Positions 30,969-39,415 of a DNA stretch of 64,000 bases are shown piece after piece. The stretch lies in contig JAHJIY010000051.1 in the NCBI GenBank assembly GCA_018823175.1, positions 1 to 64,000 of the forward strand, read 5' to 3'. This DNA comes from Pseudomonadota bacterium. Lineage in GTDB: Bacteria; Desulfobacterota; Desulfobulbia; Desulfobulbales; JAHJIY01. The stretch's first letter is position 1. Each line of letters starts with the position of its first letter. The translations under genes were made by a program, and so were the position numbers. The notes under the pieces were generated by a model. It made no database searches and was not told where the DNA came from. It saw only the letters and a list, made by a program, of their open reading frames with translations.

Positions 30969-31070
30969 GACAAATCAAGCAACATTATAAGAAACACCAT
31001 TTAGGGGAACTGAGAATGGGGATCCAATGAAGATATAAGCCACAAGCACAGTGATCGGATAAACCGTAAT

Positions 31071-31790
31071 TTATTTTGCGGCTTTGACCAACTTGCCCTT
31101 TTGAAACAGGCCACATGATTCAAGGCCCTTCGGATCGAACTCACAACCAATTCCTTCCAGAATTCCGCCCTGCCATGATCCGGTGGTGATGCGTTTATCC
31201 GGCCAGAGCATGGTCCCCTTGCCCTGCATCTCCCCCTTGACCCATTGCCCCGAATATGTTCTGCCGTCCGGCCAGGTCATCGTTCCCATGCCGTCAAATG
31301 CCTCTTCGCGGAAACTACCAACATAGACCAGACCTTTCGGGGTAAATAATGTTCCCTGGTTGCCGACTTTACCCTTTTCAAAAACGCCGACAAAAAAACC
31401 GCCTTCCTTGAAAACCATCTTGCCGGTGCCGTCAGGTTCGCCATCGGTGAATTGGCCGGTGTAGGTATCGCCATAAGGCGTTACTATCGTGCCCTCGCCG
31501 TTGTATTTGCTGCCGTCGAATTCACCGATATATTTCCGGCCATCCGGATAGATCTCGGCGCCATGACCGCGCCATGCCCCCTCGAAAAATTCGCCGATAT
31601 ATTTATTGCCGTTTGGCAGGATGGCCCGGCCGTAACCGCTTGGCTTGCCTTCTTGCCATGCTCCTTCATATTTATGGCCGTCCGGTAATTCAAAAGTGCC
31701 CAGCCCGTCCTGACAGTTTCCGCTGATACATTCCGTGTGGCCAATCATCGGGATCATTACAATAAACAATACAACAAAAATCTGTTTCAT
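31071..31790 (-). CDS. MORN-repeat protein
   Basis: Tandem YxGxxxxGxxxGxG units (YEGAWQEGKPSGYGRAILPNGNKYIGEFFEGAWRGHG...). Confidence 0.92.
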   Translation of the reverse strand: MKQIFVVLFIVMIPMIGHTECISGNCQDGLGTFELPDGHKYEGAWQEGKPSGYGRAILPNGNKYIGEFFEGAWRGHGAEIYPDGRKYIGEFDGSKYNGEGTIVTPYGDTYTGQFTDGEPDGTGKMVFKEGGFFVGVFEKGKVGNQGTLFTPKGLVYVGSFREEAFDGMGTMTWPDGRTYSGQWVKGEMQGKGTMLWPDKRITTGSWQGGILEGIGCEFDPKGLESCGLFQKGKLVKAAK

Positions 31791-31942
31791 TTTGCTCGCC
31801 TATATACCTTGTTTGTTTCTGAAATTCTTGTTTGACTCTGAACCAGAACATTTATAACATGCTTATTTCAAAAATCGAATAATATTCTGGAAGGATAAAC
31901 CGACTAACATCCGTCCCCACGCGCAAAAACAATAAAACATAA

Positions 31943-32003
31943 AAATGACGGGTAACAAGGGGAAAAACTCGTTACTATTTACTCGTTACTTGTCACTTCC
32001 ATG
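31943..32003 (+). repeat. Copy 2 of the shared upstream element
   Basis: gacgggtaac...gaaaaactcgttactatttactcgttacttgtcacttccATG; ends at the start codon of the downstream gene. Confidence 0.85.
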
Positions 32004-33626
32004 ATAAAACATAAGAAAAACAAGATTATGCGTCCTATAAACTATAACTTCTCCGTCAGTCTGCTCCTCATCTTTCTGTATCTGTCTTCCCCCAAATTCT
32101 GTCACGGATCGACGGTCGAAGGTCTATCCCCCGAAGAGATGCCCAATATCGTTTTCATCTGGATTGACACCCTCCGGGCCGACAGCCTGGGCTGTTACGG
32201 TTACCAAAGAGATACCTCGCCCAACATTGACCAGTTAGCCAAAGAATCAACCCTCTTCATGAATAATTTCACGCCGCACACCGTGACCCTTTCCAGTTTC
32301 ATGTCGATCATTACCGGACTCTACCCTTTCTCCCATGGGGTGCTGCATATCGCCAAAGATATTCTTTCCCCCAAGATCAAGACGCTGGCCGAGATTCTTC
32401 AGATGTATGGTTTCGCGACTTCATGGTATGGGCCTAATGATCCGCATCTTGATAACAAAGTGGGTTTTGGCCGGGGATTTGATTATATCGATAACTTCGA
32501 CAACGATCTGGCGGTTGGCCGGAGCAAGGTTTTACGGGCGATCGAACGCAACAAGGACCAGAAATTCTTTCTTAACTTCCACTCATATCATGTCCATTCC
32601 CCCTATATCCCGTCCGAAAAATACATCTATCAATTTACCAAGCATAAAGATGTCGGCGTCCTTGAAAGCTTTGATGCAATCGAAAAGGCCACGGTCGAAG
32701 TCATCCGGCAGGGCGTCTTCAATTACCAGAAATACCCCTATGAAATCCTCGGTCCCGAGTTGCTTAAAGAAATGGCCGAGGCCGACCTTTTTGCTCATGA
32801 TTACAAAATAACCGCCGTAAAAATCAGGCGTTATCTCCAAAGAAAAAATCTTGAATATAAATATGATGAAATTGCCAACAAGGTCTACGAATCAAGGATC
32901 AATCCCGACAATAAGGAAAACATTGCATACCTTAAAGCCCTTTATGACGCGGGGATTCTCGAATTTGACACCGAAGTAATCGGCCCGGTAATCAATAAAC
33001 TCAAGGAACTGGATTTATACGACAACACCATGATCATCATCTGCGCCGATCATGGTGAAGAATTCGGCGAACATGGCAGCTCCGGCCATGGCATGAGCCT
33101 GTATCAGGAGGTGACCTGGGTCCCTTTGATCATCAAAACAGCCGGCCGGAAAGAAGGCAGCAAGATTGAAGAACTAAGCCAGACCGTTGATATAATGCCG
33201 ACCATTCTGGGGCTTTTAAAAATCAAACCGCCCTACCATAATCAGGGAATCGACTTCACCCCCCTGATCAATCAAACCGGCGACTTTACTCCTCGTAAAT
33301 ACGTCTACGGCCAAATGCCCTATTTCAAGGCGATCCGAACGAAGGAATGGAAGCTCCATGTTTTTCACAGCTTCCTGGCTATTCCCTGGCTCAGCGAATC
33401 AGTCCGAACCACGATTTTCGGCAAGAGAGAACTGTTCAACACCGAAAATGACCCCGATGAGCAAAACGACCGCTATGCAAAAGAACCAAAGGTCAGAGAT
33501 GAGCTCACCACCGAGCTTGAACAATGGGGTAAATCCCTGAAAAACTACCAGGATACCGACTATTCCTTTCAACCGAATATTGACAAAAAGACCAAAGATA
33601 AAATCAAAAAAACCGGCTACTGGTAA
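32001..33626 (+). CDS. Sulfatase-fold hydrolase/transferase lacking the formylglycine motif
   Basis: NIVFIWIDTLRADSLGCYGYQRDTSPNID; TVTLSSFMSIITG at the CxPSR position; MIIICADHGEEFGEHG. Confidence 0.9.
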   Translation: MIKHKKNKIMRPINYNFSVSLLLIFLYLSSPKFCHGSTVEGLSPEEMPNIVFIWIDTLRADSLGCYGYQRDTSPNIDQLAKESTLFMNNFTPHTVTLSSFMSIITGLYPFSHGVLHIAKDILSPKIKTLAEILQMYGFATSWYGPNDPHLDNKVGFGRGFDYIDNFDNDLAVGRSKVLRAIERNKDQKFFLNFHSYHVHSPYIPSEKYIYQFTKHKDVGVLESFDAIEKATVEVIRQGVFNYQKYPYEILGPELLKEMAEADLFAHDYKITAVKIRRYLQRKNLEYKYDEIANKVYESRINPDNKENIAYLKALYDAGILEFDTEVIGPVINKLKELDLYDNTMIIICADHGEEFGEHGSSGHGMSLYQEVTWVPLIIKTAGRKEGSKIEELSQTVDIMPTILGLLKIKPPYHNQGIDFTPLINQTGDFTPRKYVYGQMPYFKAIRTKEWKLHVFHSFLAIPWLSESVRTTIFGKRELFNTENDPDEQNDRYAKEPKVRDELTTELEQWGKSLKNYQDTDYSFQPNIDKKTKDKIKKTGYW

Positions 33627-33912
33627 GCGTGGATTGAAGTTCGAATTGCAACTTCTTGTGATGCTGCAGTCAACCGCTTGGCCAATATCCTCATTTCGCC
33701 AAAACTCCAAGGAGATTCAAAACCGAAACCGGCCAATGGCGTTTTCACCGGCATCCAGTTCTTTTTTGGTTTTATCCGAGATCCTGCCGTCCTAAGGTAT
33801 ATTTGATTCATCTCCGCCTACTGTCCTCCTCAGATTTGCCGGTCTGACCTTCTCAGTCAGCATCAAGCATACCGAAGACCATATTATCCAAAAATATTTC
33901 TGAAACCTTTAT

Positions 33913-34053
33913 TTACTGGCGATTATCCTGAAAAACCGGAACAAACAGCGAAACTGTACCTGTCTTTCCGGCCACAACATTTGGTGGAACCTCGATATAT
34001 GAAGGAAAATAAAAGGTGCCACCCTTCCCGTCCGAATGGACGACAATAGCCTT
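33913..34053 (-). pseudogene. Possible C-terminal gene remnant
   Basis: Minus-strand frame reads KAIVVHSDGKGGTFYFPSYIEVPPNVVAGKTGTVSLFVPVFQDNRQ*, in-frame stop just upstream, no start codon seen. Confidence 0.3.
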
Positions 34054-34378
34054 TCACCGGTCAATCAGCCAGTTGCCTATTGATCTGCCGCAATTTTATT
34101 TAATGGCGCGTTATTTGCAACATACATCTCTGTACATAATGCCCGGGGGCATTGCCCGCTTTCTTGCCTGCCAACCCTCGTGAGTGGGCTCCCCAGAGAA
34201 CTCATTTAAACAAAGGATTGTGAAAGGTCTGTGGATGCGGGCACCACTGTTGCTGACAGTCGTGGTGCTCAGGAGTCTGCCCGGGAAATAACGTGATAGC
34301 AAGCAGCCCCAGCAGTTTGCCCCAGAGTTTTACCTGTCTGGTCACGGTTTGCAGTTTAAAAGACAAGGAGGATTATCC

Positions 34379-34762
34379 ATGAAGAGGAATAAGGTTTCAC
34401 AATATCTCTTAATCGGCCTGGCTGCGTTGGGTCTCGGTCTGGTCGGCGGCTGCGCCACCAAGGATACGGTCAGTTCCCGTTTTCCTGCCCTGGAGGACAA
34501 CATCAGCGCCGCCAAGGCGGCAGAGGCCGAAGTGTATGCCCCGACACCGCTAGAGGCGGCGGAAGAGAAGCTTGAAGCAGCCAGACTGGCTGTGCAAGCC
34601 AAAGACATGCTTACCGCCAACACGCTGGTTGACGAGGCCATGGTGGATGCTGATTATGCCCGGGCTGCGGCTTCCACGGCCAAGGCAAAAAATGAGGCCA
34701 TGGTCATGCGCCAGGCAATCCAGAAGGTGCGTGCCGAAATCGAGCTGCTGGCCGTCAATTAA
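34379..34762 (+). CDS. DUF4398-like lipoprotein
   Basis: MKRNKVSQYLLIGLAALGLGLVGGCATKD lipobox; Ala/Glu-rich helical AKAAEAEVYAPTPLEAAEEKLEAARLA. Confidence 0.75.
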   Translation: MKRNKVSQYLLIGLAALGLGLVGGCATKDTVSSRFPALEDNISAAKAAEAEVYAPTPLEAAEEKLEAARLAVQAKDMLTANTLVDEAMVDADYARAAASTAKAKNEAMVMRQAIQKVRAEIELLAVN

Positions 34763-34788
34763 TCATCTATCTATAAGGAGAAGTTGAG

Positions 34789-35943
34789 ATGACTTACCGA
34801 TATTTTCCCAATCAATTGAAAATCAATGCCCTGGCAATCGCCATCGGCGTTGCCCTAACCGGCTGCTTCGGGGCGACCGATCACGGAGAGCAGGCCGCCA
34901 ATCAGCGTCTGGATCTGGCCCGGGTGGCTTATGCCCAGGCCAAGGCCAATCCGCAGGTGGAAGCCTATTCCCTGAGAACCCTACAGAGCGCCGAAAAGTC
35001 CTTGCAGGAGGCAGAGAAGGTGCGCGAGGGAGTCTATACCGAAAAGGGTATTGGTTCTTACGGCGGCATTTATTTCAGTAAGGAAGAAGTCCTTTTTAAT
35101 GACCTTTCCCGATTGTCCTATATTTCGGAACGTAAATCGCAGACCTCGGTGGCTTTGGCCGAGGGCGTAGTCGCCAGAGACGAGATTGTCAAATTGGGCC
35201 GGGAAAGGGCTGAGGTTCAGCTTCTGAAAAGCCAGGTGGAGCAACAACTACTCCAGCGTGATTTGGCCGCTAAGGTTACCGCCTTGGAACTTGTCAGACA
35301 ACAACTGGTAACGGCTACCAACGAGACCGAGCGGGCGAGAATTATCGCCGATATCCAGGCCCAGGAGGCAGCCTTAGCCAAGGCCGAGGCTTATGCTGAA
35401 GCCAGAGAGGCGGACTGGGCCAGGGCCTTGGCAGTGGAGCAGGCCAGAGCAGCAGTACAGGCCAAGACCGAGGCCGAGGTACAGACCAGAGAGGCCGAAA
35501 AGGCCAAGGCCGAACTGGCCCTGCTGCTGACGGAAATGTCGGAGTTGCAGGGTCAATTAACCGACCGCGGGATCGTCCTGACCATCGGTGACGTCCTTTT
35601 TGCCACCGGCAAGTCCGACCTGAATGCCAGCGCCCAGCGCAGCATGGGGAAACTGGCCGATTTCTTGCAGAAAAAACAGAACCGTAATCTTCTGGTGGAA
35701 GGCCATACCGATAATGTCGGCGAAGATTTCTACAATCAGGGCCTTTCCGAGCAGCGCGCGGCGGCGGTTAAATTCGCCATGGTCAACAGGGGCATTGCCG
35801 GCGATCGGATTGTCACCATCGGCTACGGCAAAAATTATCCGCTGACCAACAACAATGACGCCATCGGCAAACAGCAGAACCGCCGGGTTGAGGCGATTAT
35901 TCTTAATGAAGGCGTCTTGCCGGAGAGTCAGTTCAGGAACTAG
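34789..35943 (+). CDS. OmpA-family lipoprotein with coiled-coil/DUF4398-like N-terminus
   Basis: LTGCFGA lipobox; OmpA C-terminus LLVEGHTDNVGEDFYNQGLSEQRAAAVKFAMVNRGI. Confidence 0.92.
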   Translation: MTYRYFPNQLKINALAIAIGVALTGCFGATDHGEQAANQRLDLARVAYAQAKANPQVEAYSLRTLQSAEKSLQEAEKVREGVYTEKGIGSYGGIYFSKEEVLFNDLSRLSYISERKSQTSVALAEGVVARDEIVKLGRERAEVQLLKSQVEQQLLQRDLAAKVTALELVRQQLVTATNETERARIIADIQAQEAALAKAEAYAEAREADWARALAVEQARAAVQAKTEAEVQTREAEKAKAELALLLTEMSELQGQLTDRGIVLTIGDVLFATGKSDLNASAQRSMGKLADFLQKKQNRNLLVEGHTDNVGEDFYNQGLSEQRAAAVKFAMVNRGIAGDRIVTIGYGKNYPLTNNNDAIGKQQNRRVEAIILNEGVLPESQFRN

Positions 35944-36072
35944 TTTTAGCAGAAGACCGACGTGAATTTCTGCGTCAAACCGCGCAGTTACGCGGAAGTG
36001 TACCCATGTACGCCTCTTATAACTATTTGTTTTCTTTGACCTTCTCAAAAAAATTCGTTTGGCGAGGAGGTA

Positions 36073-36131
36073 TTTATACCGCAAGGGCATAAGTTTCGTA
36101 TGAGCAGACGAGCTGCTCAACTCAGCTTTAC
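36073..36131 (+). repeat. Three-copy dispersed intergenic repeat, copy A
   Basis: tttataccgcaagggcataagtttcgtatgagcagacgagctgctcaactcagctttac; GAGCAG/CTGCTC stem at 36102-36107/36113-36118. Confidence 0.85.
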
Positions 36132-36216
36132 ATGGGGAGCATCCTGTGAAAAAGCACCAATAAGAATGTCGAAAGTAGGCAAAGACAAATTTAATCACCA
36201 CCTCAAAGGAGATATT

Positions 36217-36828
36217 ATGAAAAAATCTAGTGTTATGACCATTGTTCTCGCAACCACCTTGACGGGAATTATCACTCCGGCCTTTGCAGCAGAAAACCCG
36301 GCAAATTATCTGATGATTAAGGCTGGAGTTTATTCGCCCAGCAGCTCGCACGATCTTAATGATTTCAATGGTGGCAGCAGGACCCGCCTGGACAGCGAGA
36401 CGGGATTTGCCGGTGAGATCGCAGCCGGGCATTATTTCCTGCCCATGGTTGCCTTGGAGTTGGGTGCCGGCTACTTCCAGAGTGAGGGCTCTGCGGCCGC
36501 CCAACCCGGCGAAACAAAACTGAAAGTAGTGCCGGTAACCCTAAGCGGTAAGGTTTTATTACCACTCGGGATGTTTGAGCCATACGGTTTGCTTGGAGTC
36601 GGAGCCTATATAACTGATCTGGATGTGAGCGGAAATACCGGTAACTTTAGCGGATCCTCGGAGACTTCCTTTGGTTTGCACGCCGGTGGCGGCGTCAATC
36701 TTAATTTTAACAAGGAGATGTTTGTGGGTCTTGAAGGAAAATACCTCTGGTCCAAGCCTTCATTCGGTGGCCAGGATATTGATCTGGACGGATTTATTAC
36801 CACCGTTAATCTGGGGTTCAGGTACTAA
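36217..36828 (+). CDS. Outer-membrane beta-barrel protein (OmpW/OMP_b-brl-like)
   Basis: Signal peptide MKKSSVMTIVLATTLTGIITPAFA; beta-strand pattern; terminal aromatic FRY. Start moved in from the track ORF. Confidence 0.8.
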   Translation: MKKSSVMTIVLATTLTGIITPAFAAENPANYLMIKAGVYSPSSSHDLNDFNGGSRTRLDSETGFAGEIAAGHYFLPMVALELGAGYFQSEGSAAAQPGETKLKVVPVTLSGKVLLPLGMFEPYGLLGVGAYITDLDVSGNTGNFSGSSETSFGLHAGGGVNLNFNKEMFVGLEGKYLWSKPSFGGQDIDLDGFITTVNLGFRY

Positions 36829-36839
36829 AGAGGAACGAT

Positions 36840-37019
36840 ATGAAATCAAGCACGAAAAATCAGATTGAAGGCAAGTTTCACGAGGTAAAGGGAAAAATCA
36901 AGGAGATCGCCGGAAAGATCGGCGCTAAACCTGCTCTGGAAGCAGAAGGCATCACTGAAAAGATAACTGGTCAAGTCCAGAATAAGATCGGTCAGGTCGC
37001 AAAGGTTTTAGAACCTTAA
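36840..37019 (+). CDS. CsbD-like small stress protein
   Basis: 59 aa, below the track cutoff: MKSSTKNQIEGKFHEVKGKIKEIAGKIGAKPALEAEGITEKITGQVQNKIGQVAKVLEP. Confidence 0.85.
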   Translation: MKSSTKNQIEGKFHEVKGKIKEIAGKIGAKPALEAEGITEKITGQVQNKIGQVAKVLEP

Positions 37020-37368
37020 CGCTTATTTTCGTGTTTTTTATCGCAAGATATTAAAAAGTTGTCCTGATTAAAAGTGACCCTGGCCATGGTTAAGGTACTT
37101 ATCCCCTAAAGCGAGGATTGAACAGAGTACAGTTTATCCGGGTTAAGTAAACAGGAAACATTAATCTCCATTGCGCTGCGCTTTTCCCGGTCCGAATCAC
37201 GGGAAAAGCGCGGGCCGTTTCCCATAATCTTGTTTGTCACTATTTGTCTCAGCTCGAACTGGACGGCAGAGATAAATAGTCCGACCACCTTTTTTATCGA
37301 AATGATTGTGACACCTTTAAAACAGATGGGCCTAATCCAAATATGCCCAAATAAAAAGGAGTTTACTT

Positions 37369-37554
37369 ATGAACCTGAAAGAAGTTTATGAAAAGAAAAT
37401 GGAGGTCTGTTTGGACGAGTGGGGTACCGAAATTGACCTGCTCAAGGCCAAGACTGATAAAGTCAAAGCCGCTGCCTGTGTGAAATACTACAAACAGGTT
37501 GAAGAAATAAATATCAAGACGCAGGCGGTCGGCGTAAAACTTGCTGAACTGTGA
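37369..37554 (+). CDS. Small coiled-coil hypothetical protein
   Basis: 61 aa with a preceding AAGGAG ribosome-binding site; heptad-like Lys/Glu/Leu pattern. Confidence 0.7.
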   Translation: MNLKEVYEKKMEVCLDEWGTEIDLLKAKTDKVKAAACVKYYKQVEEINIKTQAVGVKLAEL

Positions 37555-37733
37555 AAAGCCGGCGTAGGGTCGCCTATAAGAAAGTACGTCAATGAAAAAC
37601 GTTATCCATTAACAGGCTTCATTCCTGTCTAGTGTCAGTCCGGAATAATTTTAGAAATTGGGGCTTCAGAAAAAAACGGCTCATTTAAAGTGTCTACTTT
37701 TCTTGATCAGGTCAAAATTGCCTGGCTCCGAAA

Positions 37734-37967
37734 TTGCTCCTGTCCAAGTCAGTTATTTCTTTCGTGAACCGCCTTGACACCGGATTTACCGTCCGCGTTT
37801 ATGGCCGTCACGCTCTGGGCCTCAAATACATCGCCTCAACCCGGGATGCCCAATATCCCGAATCGCCTGACAGCTACCAGTCGAACAGCACCGTCAGCCT
37901 GGTATATACCTGGTTGGGCAAAGCCCGGTTCGGGGCGGTCGAGTGGCGCGGCGCAGACTATCTCTAG
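37734..37967 (+). pseudogene. C-terminal remnant of an outer-membrane beta-barrel/transporter-like protein
   Basis: GFTVRVYGRHALGLKYIASTRDAQYPESPDSYQSNSTVSLVYTWLGKARFGAVEWRG reads like two terminal beta-hairpins; no plausible signal peptide or N-terminus. Confidence 0.45.
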
Positions 37968-38248
37968 ATAAAGCAACGCATCCCGGAAGGTCTGATAAAC
38001 CAAGTTTTTTTTAGACCTCAACATATTGCGGGCCGTCGTTTTATTGAGGCCTGCCCGCCGATGCCTGCTTATCCGGCTGTTTTCCCCAATTAAGCCCGTC
38101 TGTTGTAAATAAAGGGCTTCAGGTTATTTTTCACAAAATTTTACCCGCGGCATGCTGCTTGCAATTATTTTAATTATTGTCGGGGGAGGAGCAAAGACCT
38201 TCTGGCGCCCCCTTCAATAATTTACCAAAACTCTAGGGAGAAACACTA

Positions 38249-38635
38249 ATGGCTGTGCTTGATATCTTTCTGCTCATGATCACGATTTGTCTGCCGGCCC
38301 TGATTGTCGTCCTGGTGCCGACTCTGGTGCAGACCAAGCGAAGTGCCCGCAAGATCGAAGTTCTGCTCGACAGCCTTAATCAGGATCTCCCACCACTCCT
38401 CAGGGCGCTGACCCAGACCTCGGAAGAAATCCAAACCATTACCGGAACCATCAATAATCAGACCTTCCGAACTGACCAGGTGATTTCCACCGCCCAGGAT
38501 GCGGCCGACACCCTGTATGTCACCACTAATCTGATAAAAAACAGTATCACCCCGGTCTTTGCCCAAATCAGCGGGATTAACGCCGGGGTGCAGGCCTTTC
38601 TTTATTTTCTCAATAAACCGAAGAAACAATATTAA
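38249..38635 (+). CDS. Hypothetical single-TM protein (DUF948-like)
   Basis: N-terminal TM followed by helical region; followed by the YtxH-like gene. Confidence 0.65.
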   Translation: MAVLDIFLLMITICLPALIVVLVPTLVQTKRSARKIEVLLDSLNQDLPPLLRALTQTSEEIQTITGTINNQTFRTDQVISTAQDAADTLYVTTNLIKNSITPVFAQISGINAGVQAFLYFLNKPKKQY

Positions 38636-38649
38636 CCGGAGGTATTACA

Positions 38650-38997
38650 ATGAATAACAATGAATGTAACCATGGCGGAGTCGTTGCCCTTTCCTTTCTA
38701 ATCGGGGCCATAGCCGGCGCCACCACCGCCTTGTTGTTCTCGCCCCTTTCGGGCAAGGATACCAGGGGGAAAATCGGTGATTTCAGCAATGACCTCAAGG
38801 ATAAAATAGGCGAACTCCCCGAACACCTCAAAACCCAGGCCTCCCCTCTGGTCGACCGTGGCAAAGAGATGATCGAAAAAGGCGAACACTTTGTGGATGA
38901 CCAGAAAAAGATCCTGGCTGCCGCCTATGAGGCCGGCAAAGAGGCAATGAAACAAGAAAAAGAGGCCCTGGCCGCCACCATGAAGAGTAAGAAATAA
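38650..38997 (+). CDS. YtxH-domain protein
   Basis: ALSFLIGAIAGATTALLFSPLSGKDTRGKIGD glycine-zipper TM plus helical tail. Confidence 0.85.
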   Translation: MNNNECNHGGVVALSFLIGAIAGATTALLFSPLSGKDTRGKIGDFSNDLKDKIGELPEHLKTQASPLVDRGKEMIEKGEHFVDDQKKILAAAYEAGKEAMKQEKEALAATMKSKK

Positions 38998-39230
38998 GGC
39001 TGATTAAGCAGTTCATAATTACCCGGCTTGCTCGGCGTCATGACTTGTTGGCATCGACGCCGGCGGCCGGTTTATCATCTTCAATAATTGCATTGACGCC
39101 AAGCCCTGATATTATTGCAGGCAATGCCATAAATTATCGGGTCAACCATTCAAAGGCCCTTGTCAAGCGATTGACTTTCTCCTGGTGATGAAAAAAATAT
39201 TTTCTCGTCTTGGGAAAGTCATGTGCCGAC

Positions 39231-39289
39231 TTATACCGCAAGGGCATAAGTCTCGTACAAGCAGACATGCTGCTTAACTCGGCTTTATC
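39231..39289 (+). repeat. Three-copy dispersed intergenic repeat, copy B
   Basis: ttataccgcaagggcataagtctcgtacaagcagacatgctgcttaactcggctttatc; AAGCAG/CTGCTT stem at 39259-39264/39270-39275. Confidence 0.85.
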
Positions 39290-39345
39290 AAACATCTGTC
39301 GATTATGTTTCTCTAAGAGAATCTGAAGAAATTTAATTCCCGGTA

Positions 39346-39377
39346 GTAAAATAAAAAGCCCCCTCCGAAGAGGGGGC
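39346..39377 (-). terminator. Rho-independent terminator for the 39416..40702 gene
   Basis: Minus-strand GCCCCCTC-TTCG-GAGGGGGC followed by TTTTTATTTT. Confidence 0.9.
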
Positions 39378-39415
39378 GAGCACTGGAAAACTTTACTGAT
39401 AACGTATTTTACGGA

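Noticed and set aside
18874-33626. Calling the whole region a prophage or transposon
   Set aside because: No integrase, transposase, att-like repeats or phage structural genes seen.
35557-36504. 315 aa minus-strand ORF
   Set aside because: Antisense to the OmpA-like and beta-barrel genes; shadow ORF, no motif.
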